Positions 33,848-43,107 of a stretch of 64,000 bases of DNA are shown piece after piece. The notes under the pieces are model-generated. The model saw only the letters and a program-made list of their open reading frames with translations, did no database searches and was not told the origin of the DNA. How positions within the stretch are numbered: the first letter of the stretch is position 1; each line of letters begins with the position of its first letter. The stretch spans positions 558,001-622,000 of the forward strand of contig NZ_CP016268.1 in the NCBI RefSeq assembly GCF_001677435.1. Reading direction: 5' to 3'. A program made the position numbers and the translations under genes. Source of the stretch: Woeseia oceani. Its GTDB lineage: Bacteria; Pseudomonadota; Gammaproteobacteria; Steroidobacterales; Woeseiaceae.

Positions 33848-35131
33848 ATGCCCTATAAGCTGAGCGCGATACGATCCCAGTTCCCAGCCCTCGATATTTC
33901 GGACAATGGCCGGCAACGCATATATTTTGACAACCCGGCCGGCACGCAGGTACCGCAGATCGTCATTGATCGCATCAGCGAATGCCTGATTGAGTCGAAT
34001 GCCAATCTCGGTGGTTTTTTCGAAACGTCACAACGCGCTGACGCGGTCGTGGACGATGCGCATCAAGCGATGGCCGACCTGCTGAACGCCGCATCGCCCG
34101 ATGAAATTGTGTTCGGTCAGAACATGACCACGCTGACATTGCACATGTCGCGCTCAATTGGTCGGCAACTCAAAGCAGGCGATGAAATAATTCTGTCGCG
34201 CATGGATCACGATGCGAATGTTGCGCCGTGGTTGTTGCTTGCCGAGGATCTTGACCTCGTCGTCAAATGGATGCCTTTTAATACGGAGACGTTTGAGTTC
34301 GACCTGGCCGAATTCGACAAGCTGCTCAGTGCGCGGACGCGGCTCGTTTGTGTCGGCGGTGCCAGTAATCTGATTGGCACGATCAATGACATCAAGACGA
34401 TCAGTCAGAAGGCACGCGAAGCGGGTGCCTGGTCGTTCATCGATGCCGTGCAGCTGGTGCCGCACGTGGCGGTTGATGTGCAGGACCTGGGCTGCGACTT
34501 CCTGGCCTGTTCAGCGTACAAGTTCTTCGGGCCGCATCAGGGTGTGTTGTGGGGACGGCGGGAATTGCTCGAGTCACTCGTACCCTACAAAGTCAGGCCG
34601 GCTCCGGCCGGCATTCCCGGTTGTTTTGAGACGGGGACCCAAAGCCACGAGGGCATGGCCGGGACGGCTGCCGCCGTTGACTACTTCGCCTGGATTGGCG
34701 AGTCGATGGCCAAGAATTTCATGGCGTCCAACAAACGTTATCAGGGTCGTTGCCGTGCAGTGCACGCTGCTCTCGACTACCTGTTCGACTACGAACGTAG
34801 CCTCGCCAGCCACCTCATCCGTGGTTTGCGGCAACTGTCCGGCGTTCGGGTGCTGGGCATCAGCGACGACAATGCGATGGAACGCCGGGTGCCAACTGTT
34901 TCGTTTGTAGCTGCGGGTACCGAGTCGGCCGCAATTGCCGAACAGTTGGCGCAACGCGGTATTTTCGTCTGGAGCGGGCACAATTATGCCGTTGAAGCAG
35001 CGCGTGTGTTGGGCATCTACGATACCGGCGGAGCCGTTCGTATTGGTCCGGTGCATTACAACAGCGTGGACGAAGCAGACACGCTTCTGAATGCACTCAA
35101 CGATATTCTGCCGCGCGCCAGCGCCGCCTGA
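33848..35131 (+). CDS. Cysteine desulfurase-like PLP protein without catalytic Cys
   Basis: A 427-residue fold-type I aminotransferase class V protein, closest in layout to the cysteine desulfurase-like family (TIGR01976 type). The N-terminus has R-x-x-F-P-A-L and Y-F-D-N-P-A-G-T-Q-V-P. The PLP lysine is K225 in C-S-A-Y-K-F-F-G-P-H-Q-G, and R-I-G-P-V-H-Y-N is near the end. Where SufS/IscS have the active Cys loop (R-x-G-x-H-C), this protein reads W-S-G-H-N-Y (375-380), so sulfur transfer is unlikely. The reaction is unknown. The exported lyase gene follows in the same direction. Confidence 0.9.
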   Translation: MPYKLSAIRSQFPALDISDNGRQRIYFDNPAGTQVPQIVIDRISECLIESNANLGGFFETSQRADAVVDDAHQAMADLLNAASPDEIVFGQNMTTLTLHMSRSIGRQLKAGDEIILSRMDHDANVAPWLLLAEDLDLVVKWMPFNTETFEFDLAEFDKLLSARTRLVCVGGASNLIGTINDIKTISQKAREAGAWSFIDAVQLVPHVAVDVQDLGCDFLACSAYKFFGPHQGVLWGRRELLESLVPYKVRPAPAGIPGCFETGTQSHEGMAGTAAAVDYFAWIGESMAKNFMASNKRYQGRCRAVHAALDYLFDYERSLASHLIRGLRQLSGVRVLGISDDNAMERRVPTVSFVAAGTESAAIAEQLAQRGIFVWSGHNYAVEAARVLGIYDTGGAVRIGPVHYNSVDEADTLLNALNDILPRASAA

Positions 35132-35252
35132 CTGCCGGGTCACCAGCGCGCATCCAAGCTGCCAACGGGAGATGGTGGATTCTTCCTCCCGTCGCGTTAT
35201 ACAGGAACGTGACGTCATCGCGCGTCCGTCTGACTGTTCTGGGGGAGAGGCC

Positions 35253-36713
35253 TTGCGCTACTGGAAATTGATACTGCTGTTTGCCGGTGTGACGAGTGTG
35301 CCGGTGACCGCAGAGACCTTGCATGACGATTTCGCACACCTGGCCGAGATCAATATCGCTTCGTTGATCATGTTGCGCGAACAAGCGTTGTTGCCCGATC
35401 CGCTTGCACAGCGAATTGCCGCCGCCACGGCGCAGATCGTCAGCGAACAATCGGCGCACGGTGCGCGACGATCCTCGAACTACCTCGACTTTGAAGCACG
35501 CCTGCTGGAAATCGCTGGCGTTGAGGCATCCCGACTGCACACCGGCCGCAGTCGCCAGGATATCGGCTCGACCCTGCGGCGCATGGCATTGCGTGAATCG
35601 TTACTGGACGTTTACCGGGCGTTGCTCGAGGCACGGTCTGCCCTTCTGGCGCTGGCTGAGCAGCACGTTGAGACTGTGATTCCCGCGTACACGCACGGCG
35701 TGCAGGCTCAGCCAACCAGTCTTGCGCACTACCTGCTGGCCTTCTCTGCGGCATTTGAGCGCGACAGTGAGCGCTACCAGCAGAGCTACGCGCGACTCAA
35801 TCAGAGCCCATTGGGCGCGGCGGCGCTTGCTACGTCCGGTTTTCCGCTGGACCGCGAGCGACTGGCCGAGCTGTTGGGTTTTGAAGCGCTGGTGATTAAT
35901 TCCTATGACGCGAACCTGGTGTCGTCGGTGGACTCGAAAATCGACTACGCGAATGCGATGGTGGCGTCCGCGGTACCCATTGGCCAGTTTTGCCAGAACC
36001 TGCATACGCAGTATCACGGTACCGCGCCGTGGATCTTGTTGGCCGACAGCCAAACCGGCGTGAGCTCGATCATGCCGCAGAAGCGCAACCCGCGGCCGCT
36101 GGATCGCTTGCGCAGCTCAGCGACTGCCGTCGTCGGCAATGGTTACACCGTCATATTGAATGCACACAACACGAATTCCGGCATGAATGATTACCGCGAC
36201 GGCGCGCAAACCCTGCTGACAGCCGAGCATGCGGAAAAAATGTACCGGCGCTATGCCACACTGATCCGGAATCTCGTTGTTAGTCCGGAACGCGCACTCG
36301 CTGAAATCGATGCCGACTATGCAACGATGACCGAAGTCGCCGATGTGTTGTTGCGTGAAGCGGGTATCGCGTTTCGCGAGGGTCACCACTATGCATCCGA
36401 GCTGACAACGCGCGGACGAGCTGCCGGCAAGAAGCCCAAAGAGCTGACCGACGACGAACTACTCGACACCTGGCGCGAGCTTGCTGATGGCGAACTGCCG
36501 CTGCCGATCGCTCGAATCCGGGCGGCCATGGACCCGCAGGCGATGGTTGCAGCCCGGCAGGGACGTGGCGGGCCACAGCCCGCCGAAGTCGCACGGATGC
36601 TGCAACAGCACAAAGCTGAACTGGCAACAGGGCAGGGCTGGTTGGCGGCCGCCAGGCAGCGTCTCACCGCCGCCGCCGAACAGCGGCAAAGCCTTTTTGA
36701 ATCACTGTTGTAG
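35253..36713 (+). CDS. Argininosuccinate lyase-family enzyme with a signal peptide
   Basis: A 486-residue member of the aspartase/fumarase superfamily. Family motifs are intact: H-T-G-R-S-R-Q-D (96-103), A-Y-T-H-G-V-Q-A-Q-P with catalytic His148, and V-S-S-I-M-P-Q-K-R-N-P (270-280) with the catalytic Ser. Unlike ArgH, it begins M-R-Y-W-K-L-I-L-L-F-A-G-V-T-S-V-P-V-T-A, a signal peptide with a likely cut after V-T-A. The start chosen is TTG 35253, preceded by GGGGGAGAGG; an in-frame ATG at 35172 would add 27 residues and bury the signal. It probably cleaves a C-N bond to release fumarate in the periplasm. The substrate is unknown. Confidence 0.85.
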   Translation: MRYWKLILLFAGVTSVPVTAETLHDDFAHLAEINIASLIMLREQALLPDPLAQRIAAATAQIVSEQSAHGARRSSNYLDFEARLLEIAGVEASRLHTGRSRQDIGSTLRRMALRESLLDVYRALLEARSALLALAEQHVETVIPAYTHGVQAQPTSLAHYLLAFSAAFERDSERYQQSYARLNQSPLGAAALATSGFPLDRERLAELLGFEALVINSYDANLVSSVDSKIDYANAMVASAVPIGQFCQNLHTQYHGTAPWILLADSQTGVSSIMPQKRNPRPLDRLRSSATAVVGNGYTVILNAHNTNSGMNDYRDGAQTLLTAEHAEKMYRRYATLIRNLVVSPERALAEIDADYATMTEVADVLLREAGIAFREGHHYASELTTRGRAAGKKPKELTDDELLDTWRELADGELPLPIARIRAAMDPQAMVAARQGRGGPQPAEVARMLQQHKAELATGQGWLAAARQRLTAAAEQRQSLFESLL

Positions 36714-36796
36714 CGCCTGACCCATGCCGGCCTGGCTTGTGCGCCGGATTTCTGTTGTGGCAAGGTGTTTGGCAGTACGTTGATGGAAGTTCGTTT

Positions 36797-37366
36797 ATGG
36801 AACCATCGAACGAAAGCTTTGATGCCCTGGTCATCCGGACCAGAGATGCGTTAACCGCCTACCTGCGCCAGTATCTGACCACACCAGAAGATATACAGGA
36901 TGTACTGCAGGAAGCTTATCTCAAGGTCTACTGCGTATTGCGCAACAAGCGTAACGTTGAACACATGCCCTCGTCGTTGTTGTACACCACGGCGCGAAAT
37001 ATTGCGCTGAGTCGCCTGCGCCACCGACAGGTTGTTGCCCGCAGTGCGCCAGCCGTCGCGGTCAGCGAGGAACTGCGCCGTGAGTCCCGCACTGCTTTTC
37101 AGCAGCTGAGCCGCAATGAACGGCGTCGCAGGCTGATGCGTGCCGTCAACGACTTGCCGCCGAAGTGCCGTGAAGTGTTCGTATTGCGCATGATTGAATC
37201 CCTCAGTCAGCGTGAAATTGGTGAGCGGTTGGGTATTGCTGTCAGTACCGTCGAAAAGCATCTCGCCAAAGGCTTGCGCCTGTGCAAGCAGACGATCGCT
37301 GCGCAGCGCGCGGCTAATGCGGTGGTTGAACATGTCGAACCAGCGTCACGCAAGGCGGCATCATGA
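36797..37366 (+). CDS. FecI-type ECF sigma factor
   Basis: A 189-residue iron-starvation-class sigma factor. Region 2 has D-I-Q-D-V-L-Q-E-A-Y-L-K-V-Y, and region 4 has L-P-P-K-C-R-E-V-F-V-L-R-M-I-E-S-L-S-Q-R-E-I-G-E-R-L-G-I-A-V-S-T-V-E-K-H, the FecI hallmark. ATG 36797 follows GGAAG; the upstream frame (36737) lacks a site. It overlaps fecR by 4 bp (ATGA) and precedes a TonB receptor gene, so it should drive that receptor operon. Confidence 0.94.
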   Translation: MEPSNESFDALVIRTRDALTAYLRQYLTTPEDIQDVLQEAYLKVYCVLRNKRNVEHMPSSLLYTTARNIALSRLRHRQVVARSAPAVAVSEELRRESRTAFQQLSRNERRRRLMRAVNDLPPKCREVFVLRMIESLSQREIGERLGIAVSTVEKHLAKGLRLCKQTIAAQRAANAVVEHVEPASRKAAS

Positions 37367-38439
37367 CGAATCTGGATGGCTGGATCGGCCGTAATATCCC
37401 GGACGTTATTCTGGACGACGCTGCCGCCTGGATGGCCCGGCTGGACTCCGATTCGTGCAACGATGCGGACCGCTCGATGTTTGCGCGCTGGCTCGATGCG
37501 GACCAGCGACATCAATGGGCGTTCGAGGAGCTTTCCGAGGTTTGGGCCCGGCTGCACACGCTGGTAGATGTGCGCCCCCTGCTCGACGAGCAGAACGTCG
37601 TGCGTTTGCCCGTCAATAATCATGGCGCACTGTCTGCGCAGTCACGGCAGGACGAGGTGCGCAGCGACTGGACGGCACTGGCAGCGTCAATGCTGGTCGT
37701 TCTCGGTGTCATCGTGCACGTTCTGACAGGCACACCGACAGCCTCTTATTCAACGACTGCGGGCGAAGCCATGGTGATGAGCCTCGACGACGGCACCCGT
37801 GTTGAGCTGAACGCACGCAGCAAAATCGATGTTCGCATCACTGACCGTGCACGGCTGGTGACACTGGATGACGGTGAAGCGGTATTTCAGGTGAGCAAGG
37901 ACGCGCGACCGTTTGCCGTTAGGTCGCCGTACGGTTCCGTTGTTGCTCTGGGCACGACCTTCGCGGTCAGGACGACGCCACAGCTTATGCGTGTCTCCGT
38001 ACTGGACGGTACGGTCGCTGTAAAGACCAGCCCGAGCCAGCCGTTACTAACCGAGCACGACAGTTCAAACTTGCCCACCCTGGTGGCAGGTGCCGTGTTG
38101 CTTGAGGCCGGCGACAAGCTGGACGTCACTGGTGACCGCGTCGAGCGCCAGGCGATCGTCGAGACGGCTCTGGATCGGGACCTCTCATGGCGAGATGGCT
38201 ACGTGGAGTTTCTGGAGGAGCCGCTGGGAACGGTGATTGCCGACATGCAGCGTTACCTGTCCATCAACGTGCATATCGCCGGATCCGAGCTGGCAGCCTT
38301 GCCCGTCAGCGGTCGCTTCAGTACCAACGGGGCCGACGATTTCCTGCAGCATATTCAGAGTAACCCGGCAATTATTGTCGAACGCACCGATCCGCGCTGG
38401 GTGATATTGCGTCCGTCGGCGATCATCGCGAAGAACTGA
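37363..38439 (+). CDS. FecR-type anti-sigma regulator with C-terminal STN-like domain
   Basis: A 358-residue single-pass inner-membrane protein. It has a cytoplasmic FecR N-terminus (A-A-A-W-M-A-R-L-D-S-D, then F-A-R-W-L), a membrane helix near 105-122, and the FecR periplasmic domain (S-L-D-D-G-T-R-V-E-L-N-A-R-S, F-A-V-R-S-P-Y-G-S-V-V-A-L-G-T-T-F). Residues about 265-345 (E-F-L-E-E-P-L-G-T-V-I-A-D-M-Q-R-Y, V-S-G-R-F-S) resemble the STN domain. It controls the overlapping FecI, presumably in response to receptor occupancy. Confidence 0.92.
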   Translation: MTNLDGWIGRNIPDVILDDAAAWMARLDSDSCNDADRSMFARWLDADQRHQWAFEELSEVWARLHTLVDVRPLLDEQNVVRLPVNNHGALSAQSRQDEVRSDWTALAASMLVVLGVIVHVLTGTPTASYSTTAGEAMVMSLDDGTRVELNARSKIDVRITDRARLVTLDDGEAVFQVSKDARPFAVRSPYGSVVALGTTFAVRTTPQLMRVSVLDGTVAVKTSPSQPLLTEHDSSNLPTLVAGAVLLEAGDKLDVTGDRVERQAIVETALDRDLSWRDGYVEFLEEPLGTVIADMQRYLSINVHIAGSELAALPVSGRFSTNGADDFLQHIQSNPAIIVERTDPRWVILRPSAIIAKN

Positions 38440-38549
38440 GCCGCTGCACGAATAGCGGGTTTTCCGGAGCCGCGCGTTATACCCCTGATAAGTGATGTCC
38501 TGGTTGTTTCATTGGCCCGGGCAACAAAACGAATTCCAAGGGGGGAATA

Positions 38550-41500
38550 ATGATACTTCGCAAACACATTGCGCGTACCTGGCAGTACGCCGCAGCCGTC
38601 ACTACTTTGGCGTCAGCTTTAAGCATGATGGCCATGACGGTGCACGCACAGGAGGAAGGCGAGGACGATTCAGAGGTCGAGGAAATCGTTGTCGTAGGCT
38701 CACAGATACGGGGTGCGAGAATCACGGGAGCTCTGCCGGTGTCGGTCGTTGATGTTGAGCAGATCGAGGCGCTCGGTATCGATTCCGGCGACGAGTTGTT
38801 CGACTACTTGCCGGAGAACGGTAACAACTTCTTCAATGAAGCTGAGAATATCAGTGGTGGCGTGAATTCTGCGCGCGGCGACGTTGGTGCTTTCAATCTC
38901 CGCAGTCTGGGTACCGGCAATACGCTGGTGTTGATGAACGGGCGCCGCATGGTGAACTCGGCTACCTACCAGACTGAAGAAGTGGGCGGCAGTTTCGTGC
39001 CGGTCAATACGGTCAACTCGAACACCATTCCGGTGTTCGGAGTAGAGCGCGTCGAAGTGCTGCGTGAAGGTGCCTCGGCAATTTACGGCGCTGATGCTGT
39101 TGCCGGCGTCGTAAACACTGTTCTCAAGTCCGATTTCGAGGGGCTGAGAATCCGCACCAAGCTGAACGCTTACGATCACGTACCGCGCGAAGATCAGAGC
39201 ATAAACGTCGAATGGGGCAAGTTCTTTAACGATGGTCGAACCAACGTTAATGTGATGTTCGGTTACTATCATCGCGATCGCGTTCGCTCAACGGACGAGG
39301 CCCGTTGGGCTGATTCGGATTTTCGTTACCGTGTACCGGCCGGTTCGCCGTGGGAAGGTTCCACATCGTTTCGCAATGACTCAGCGAACTCCATCTACGG
39401 TCAGTACGATATTCTCGGCAGCATCAGCGGAATGGGTTTGAGCGGCAACCTGACCGACTCCAGCGGCGAGTTTGAAACCTATCCAGCCGGTGATCCGCGT
39501 TGCCAGTGGGATCTCGGGTACGGTACCTGTGCCGGTATCGACGGTCAGGGCACCTACCGCTACAACCTGAACGAGGTTCGCGACGTATCCTCCGATCTGG
39601 ATCGCATGAACCTCGTCGTGTTCATCAACCACGACATGCAGAACGGCATGCAGAGTTTCACCGAGTTGATGGCCTACCAGTCCAAGACCAATCTTAGTCG
39701 TCACCCCGCAGCGCCATTCAGCACCGTGAAACTGCGGGTTGCGGCCGACAACTACTACAACCCGTTCGGCCCGTGTGGCTCGCCCAATCGCCTGCCGGAC
39801 AGCGTGATTGGCCCAGATGTGCCGTGTTCGGGATTGTCGCTGGAGATCGACAACTACCGCTTCACCGAGCTGCCGCGAATCATCGACAATGACGGTGACA
39901 CATTCCGCTTCCTGCAGGGCTTCCGCGGTTCTTTCGACAAGTGGGATTGGGAAACGGCGTTAACCTGGTCACGGGCGACGAAAGACGACATTACTCATAA
40001 CCGCGTCTCGAACACGCTTGCCCAGGAAGCACTCAATGACCCGACAGCGGCGGCTTACAATCCCTTCAGCGGTGGCGTGAACAACAACGTTGAACGCGTA
40101 CTGGTGGACGTCAGCCGGCTGAGTGAAACCGAGTTGCGCATGGTTGACTTCAAGTTGTCCACGCCGGAATTGATCGAGCTGCCTGCGGGTCCGATGGGCA
40201 TGCTGGCCGGCATGGAATACCGTGAAGAGTCTTTCGTCGACGATCGGGATCCGCGTCTCGACGGCACAATCGTATTCACCGATGCGCAGGGCGATACCTA
40301 CCCGTTTGTATCGGACGTTGTGAATTCCAGTCCGACGCCGGACAGTTCGGGTGAACGAAACGTACTGTCACTGTTCAGCGAGCTGCAGATACCTTTGCTG
40401 GACAACGTCGATGCGCAGTTGGCATTGCGTTATGAGGACTTCTCGGACGTTGGTAATACGACAGTAGGCAAGTTCGCACTGGGTTGGCGGGTCATTGATC
40501 CTGTGCTGTTGCGTACTTCTGTTTCCACTGCGTTCCGCGCGCCGAATCTGGTCACTATTAACGAAGAAATCGTTGCCCGGCAAAATACGCGTACGGACTG
40601 GGCATGTTTCTACGCTGCGGAAAACGGCGGTGATCCTGATCAGAATACGCTCGACTGCACGAACTCGACGCAACGTATCGCCCAGGGTAGTGACAATCTG
40701 CAGCCGGAGGAGTCTGTGAACTTTTCGGTCGGTGTCGTGCTTGAACCTATCGAAGACTTGTCGATCACGCTCGACTATTGGTCCATCAAGAAGGACGACA
40801 CGATAGGTCTGTTTGGTGAAGAGAATCACACGATACTGGACTTGATCGCGCGCATTGAAGCAGGCAATACAGACTGCGCCTCGTTCGTCGGTAATCCGGC
40901 AGTCAGTCGCGAAGCAACGGTCGATGTCGATGAAGCGGCGATCTACAACGCCGCCGGAATTTGCCCGGCTGGCCTGATTCAGAGTATCGATGATCGGTAT
41001 GCGAATCTGGACAAACGCACGGTCGAAGGTTTCGACGTCGGCATCTACTACAACTTCGATTCACCGATTGGCAATTTCGACCTGCGTTACGTAGGCTCTT
41101 TCCTGAGCAAGTACGAACAAGAGGCAGGCGGTGATGCAGCCGAGCTGGTGGCGGCGCGCGAGTCAGGCTTGTTGCCGGCAAATATCCCAGTCGCCGGATT
41201 CGCCAATCTGATTCGCCTGGACGGCAATCAGAAAGATCGTCAGAACCTCACCGTAAGCTGGCGACGAAACGACTATCGCGCGTCAGCAACGATGTACCGG
41301 GTTGGCGATTTTTACCAGGACTCGCTGACGCTGGTCGATGGAACCCGCTACGAGGTGCCGTCTATGACCACTGTCAACCTGAAGGGCGCTTACACCTGGC
41401 GGTTCGGCGATGATCGGGACGTGCGATTCACGCTCGGTGTCAACAATGTTGCCGATGAACGCGCGCCTCTGGCTGATCGTTACTTTGGCTATTTCTCTGA

Positions 41501-41555
41501 TTCGCACCGTGACCTTGGTCGGTACTATTACCTCGACGTTCGTCTGTCGCTGTAA
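38550..41555 (+). CDS. TonB-dependent outer-membrane receptor
   Basis: A 1001-residue receptor. The signal peptide ends near T-V-H-A-Q-E; an acidic stretch and the TonB box E-E-I-V-V-V-G follow. The plug domain (about 45-165) contains N-L-R-S-L-G-T-G-N-T-L-V-L-M-N-G-R-R and V-E-R-V-E-V-L-R-E-G-A-S-A-I-Y-G. The beta-barrel ends in Y-Y-Y-L-D-V-R-L-S-L, a good outer-membrane terminus. There is no N-terminal STN signalling domain. Length and plug style resemble receptors for peptides, sugars or large chelates rather than simple siderophores. GGGGGGAATA precedes the ATG, and a strong terminator follows. Confidence 0.96.
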   Translation: MILRKHIARTWQYAAAVTTLASALSMMAMTVHAQEEGEDDSEVEEIVVVGSQIRGARITGALPVSVVDVEQIEALGIDSGDELFDYLPENGNNFFNEAENISGGVNSARGDVGAFNLRSLGTGNTLVLMNGRRMVNSATYQTEEVGGSFVPVNTVNSNTIPVFGVERVEVLREGASAIYGADAVAGVVNTVLKSDFEGLRIRTKLNAYDHVPREDQSINVEWGKFFNDGRTNVNVMFGYYHRDRVRSTDEARWADSDFRYRVPAGSPWEGSTSFRNDSANSIYGQYDILGSISGMGLSGNLTDSSGEFETYPAGDPRCQWDLGYGTCAGIDGQGTYRYNLNEVRDVSSDLDRMNLVVFINHDMQNGMQSFTELMAYQSKTNLSRHPAAPFSTVKLRVAADNYYNPFGPCGSPNRLPDSVIGPDVPCSGLSLEIDNYRFTELPRIIDNDGDTFRFLQGFRGSFDKWDWETALTWSRATKDDITHNRVSNTLAQEALNDPTAAAYNPFSGGVNNNVERVLVDVSRLSETELRMVDFKLSTPELIELPAGPMGMLAGMEYREESFVDDRDPRLDGTIVFTDAQGDTYPFVSDVVNSSPTPDSSGERNVLSLFSELQIPLLDNVDAQLALRYEDFSDVGNTTVGKFALGWRVIDPVLLRTSVSTAFRAPNLVTINEEIVARQNTRTDWACFYAAENGGDPDQNTLDCTNSTQRIAQGSDNLQPEESVNFSVGVVLEPIEDLSITLDYWSIKKDDTIGLFGEENHTILDLIARIEAGNTDCASFVGNPAVSREATVDVDEAAIYNAAGICPAGLIQSIDDRYANLDKRTVEGFDVGIYYNFDSPIGNFDLRYVGSFLSKYEQEAGGDAAELVAARESGLLPANIPVAGFANLIRLDGNQKDRQNLTVSWRRNDYRASATMYRVGDFYQDSLTLVDGTRYEVPSMTTVNLKGAYTWRFGDDRDVRFTLGVNNVADERAPLADRYFGYFSDSHRDLGRYYYLDVRLSL

Positions 41556-41572
41556 TTGGCTGCTGTATAGTC

Positions 41573-41600
41573 GGGGGGGAGCGTAAGCTCCCCCTTTTTT
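41573..41600 (+). terminator. Rho-independent terminator after the TonB receptor gene
   Basis: GGGGGAGC (41575-41582), loop GTAA, GCTCCCCC (41587-41594), followed by six T's (41595-41600). It is a textbook intrinsic terminator, 17 bp after the receptor stop. It separates the receptor gene from the SLC13 gene that follows in the same direction, unless read-through occurs. Confidence 0.9.
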
Positions 41601-41616
41601 GCAATGGAATTCTCAC

Positions 41617-43107
41617 TTGATCAGCAACGCTAAGCCGGCCGAAGCTTCCGTAAACCGCTCCCTGGATACCTACCAGATTGTTGGCCGCGTACTTGGGCCA
41701 GCGATCTTTGCACTGATGCTCGCGACGGAAGGCTGGCAGAACGTTATGGATCCGACAGCCTGGCGCGTGGCGGCCGTGGGTATCTGGATGGCCGTTTGGT
41801 GGGCGACGGAAGCCATTCCGGTGGCGGTCACCGCATTTCTGCCGATCGTGGTTTTCGAGCCGCTGGCAATCTCCAGTGTTCGCGATGCCGCAGCACCTTA
41901 CGCCAATCCAACGATTTACCTGTTTCTGGGCGGCTTCATGATGGCGCTTGCCCTCGAGCGCTGGAATCTGCACCGGCGGATCGCGCTGGCGGTGTTGGAC
42001 AGAACCGGTACCGACGGCAAGCGGCTGGTGGGTGGTTTCATGCTCGTGTGTGCCTTGCTCAGCATGTGGATGACGAACACGTCCACGACCATGATGCTGC
42101 TGCCGATCGTGCTGTCCGTAGTGGGCGTTATTCGCGACAACGTGGAAGGTCTTACCGACAAGCAGCGCGATGATTTTCAGATTGCCATGCTGCTGGGTCT
42201 TGCTTATGCAGCGAGTATCGGTGGACTGGCAACGTTGATCGGCACGCCGCCGAACGCATTGCTGGCGGGCTATCTTGCTTCCAACTACGGTATCGAAATC
42301 AGTTTTGCCCGCTGGATGGCAGTGGGCATCCCGGTCAGTTTCGTCATGTTGCCGCTGGCCTGGCTGGCGCTGACCCGTTACCTGTATCCGGTCAATATCC
42401 CGGCAAGTCAGGCGGTGCAGGATCACCTGCACGAGCTGCGGGCGGAATTGGGTGGAATGAGCACTGCTGAAAAGCGTGTGGCTGTGATATTTGGCGCTGT
42501 TGTGACGTGCTGGATGCTGCGCCGGCCATTGATGGACTGGCTGGGCCTTACCGGCGTGTCGGATACCGGTATCGTCATGGCCGCGGCTGTGCTGCTGTTC
42601 ATGATACCGAGCGGCAACAAGGCACAGCCGCAGTTGATGACCTGGCACGATGCCGCCCGTTTGCCCTGGGGTGTCCTGATACTGTTCGGCGGTGGGCTGA
42701 GTCTGGCGGCTGCCGTTTCGAGTTCCGGTCTTGCCTTGTGGCTGGGTGAAAGCCTGTCACCGCTGAACGCGTTCGGCACGGCGGTGCTGGTGCTGGCGGC
42801 TGTGGCGCTGGTGATATTCCTGACAGAACTCACCAGCAACCTCGCAACCACGGCAACACTGCTGCCAGTCGTTGGTGCCATCGCTGTTCAGGCGGGTGTG
42901 CCACCGATCGTGCTGACTGTGCCGATCACGATCGCGGCCAGTTGCGCCTTCATGTTGCCGGTGGCAACGCCGCCAAACGCCATCGTGTTTGCGACCGGCA
43001 CGATCAGCATTCCACAAATGGTGAAGGCGGGCGTATTTCTGAACCTCATCGGCATCGTCGTGGTTACCTTGACAGCGCTTTACCTGGCACCAGCGCTGCT
43101 TCAGTAG
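41617..43107 (+). CDS. SLC13/DASS-family dicarboxylate permease
   Basis: A 496-residue inner-membrane protein of the divalent anion:Na+ symporter family. The paired signature motifs are W-M-T-N-T-S-T-T (first half) with G-T-P-P-N-A, and T-S-N-L-A-T-T-A-T (second half) with A-T-P-P-N-A. N-P-T-I-Y-L-F-L-G-G-F is typical. Such proteins import succinate, fumarate, malate or citrate. I chose TTG 41617 because the earlier in-frame TTG (41599) lies in the terminator T-tract; no strong ribosome site is visible. Its 3' end overlaps the convergent M14 peptidase gene by 7 bp. Confidence 0.92.
   Translation: MISNAKPAEASVNRSLDTYQIVGRVLGPAIFALMLATEGWQNVMDPTAWRVAAVGIWMAVWWATEAIPVAVTAFLPIVVFEPLAISSVRDAAAPYANPTIYLFLGGFMMALALERWNLHRRIALAVLDRTGTDGKRLVGGFMLVCALLSMWMTNTSTTMMLLPIVLSVVGVIRDNVEGLTDKQRDDFQIAMLLGLAYAASIGGLATLIGTPPNALLAGYLASNYGIEISFARWMAVGIPVSFVMLPLAWLALTRYLYPVNIPASQAVQDHLHELRAELGGMSTAEKRVAVIFGAVVTCWMLRRPLMDWLGLTGVSDTGIVMAAAVLLFMIPSGNKAQPQLMTWHDAARLPWGVLILFGGGLSLAAAVSSSGLALWLGESLSPLNAFGTAVLVLAAVALVIFLTELTSNLATTATLLPVVGAIAVQAGVPPIVLTVPITIAASCAFMLPVATPPNAIVFATGTISIPQMVKAGVFLNLIGIVVVTLTALYLAPALLQ

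Noticed and set aside
41440-42648. 402-codon minus-strand open frame
   Set aside because: Antisense to the TonB receptor end and the SLC13 gene; the product is His/Gln/Arg-rich, typical of a shadow frame.
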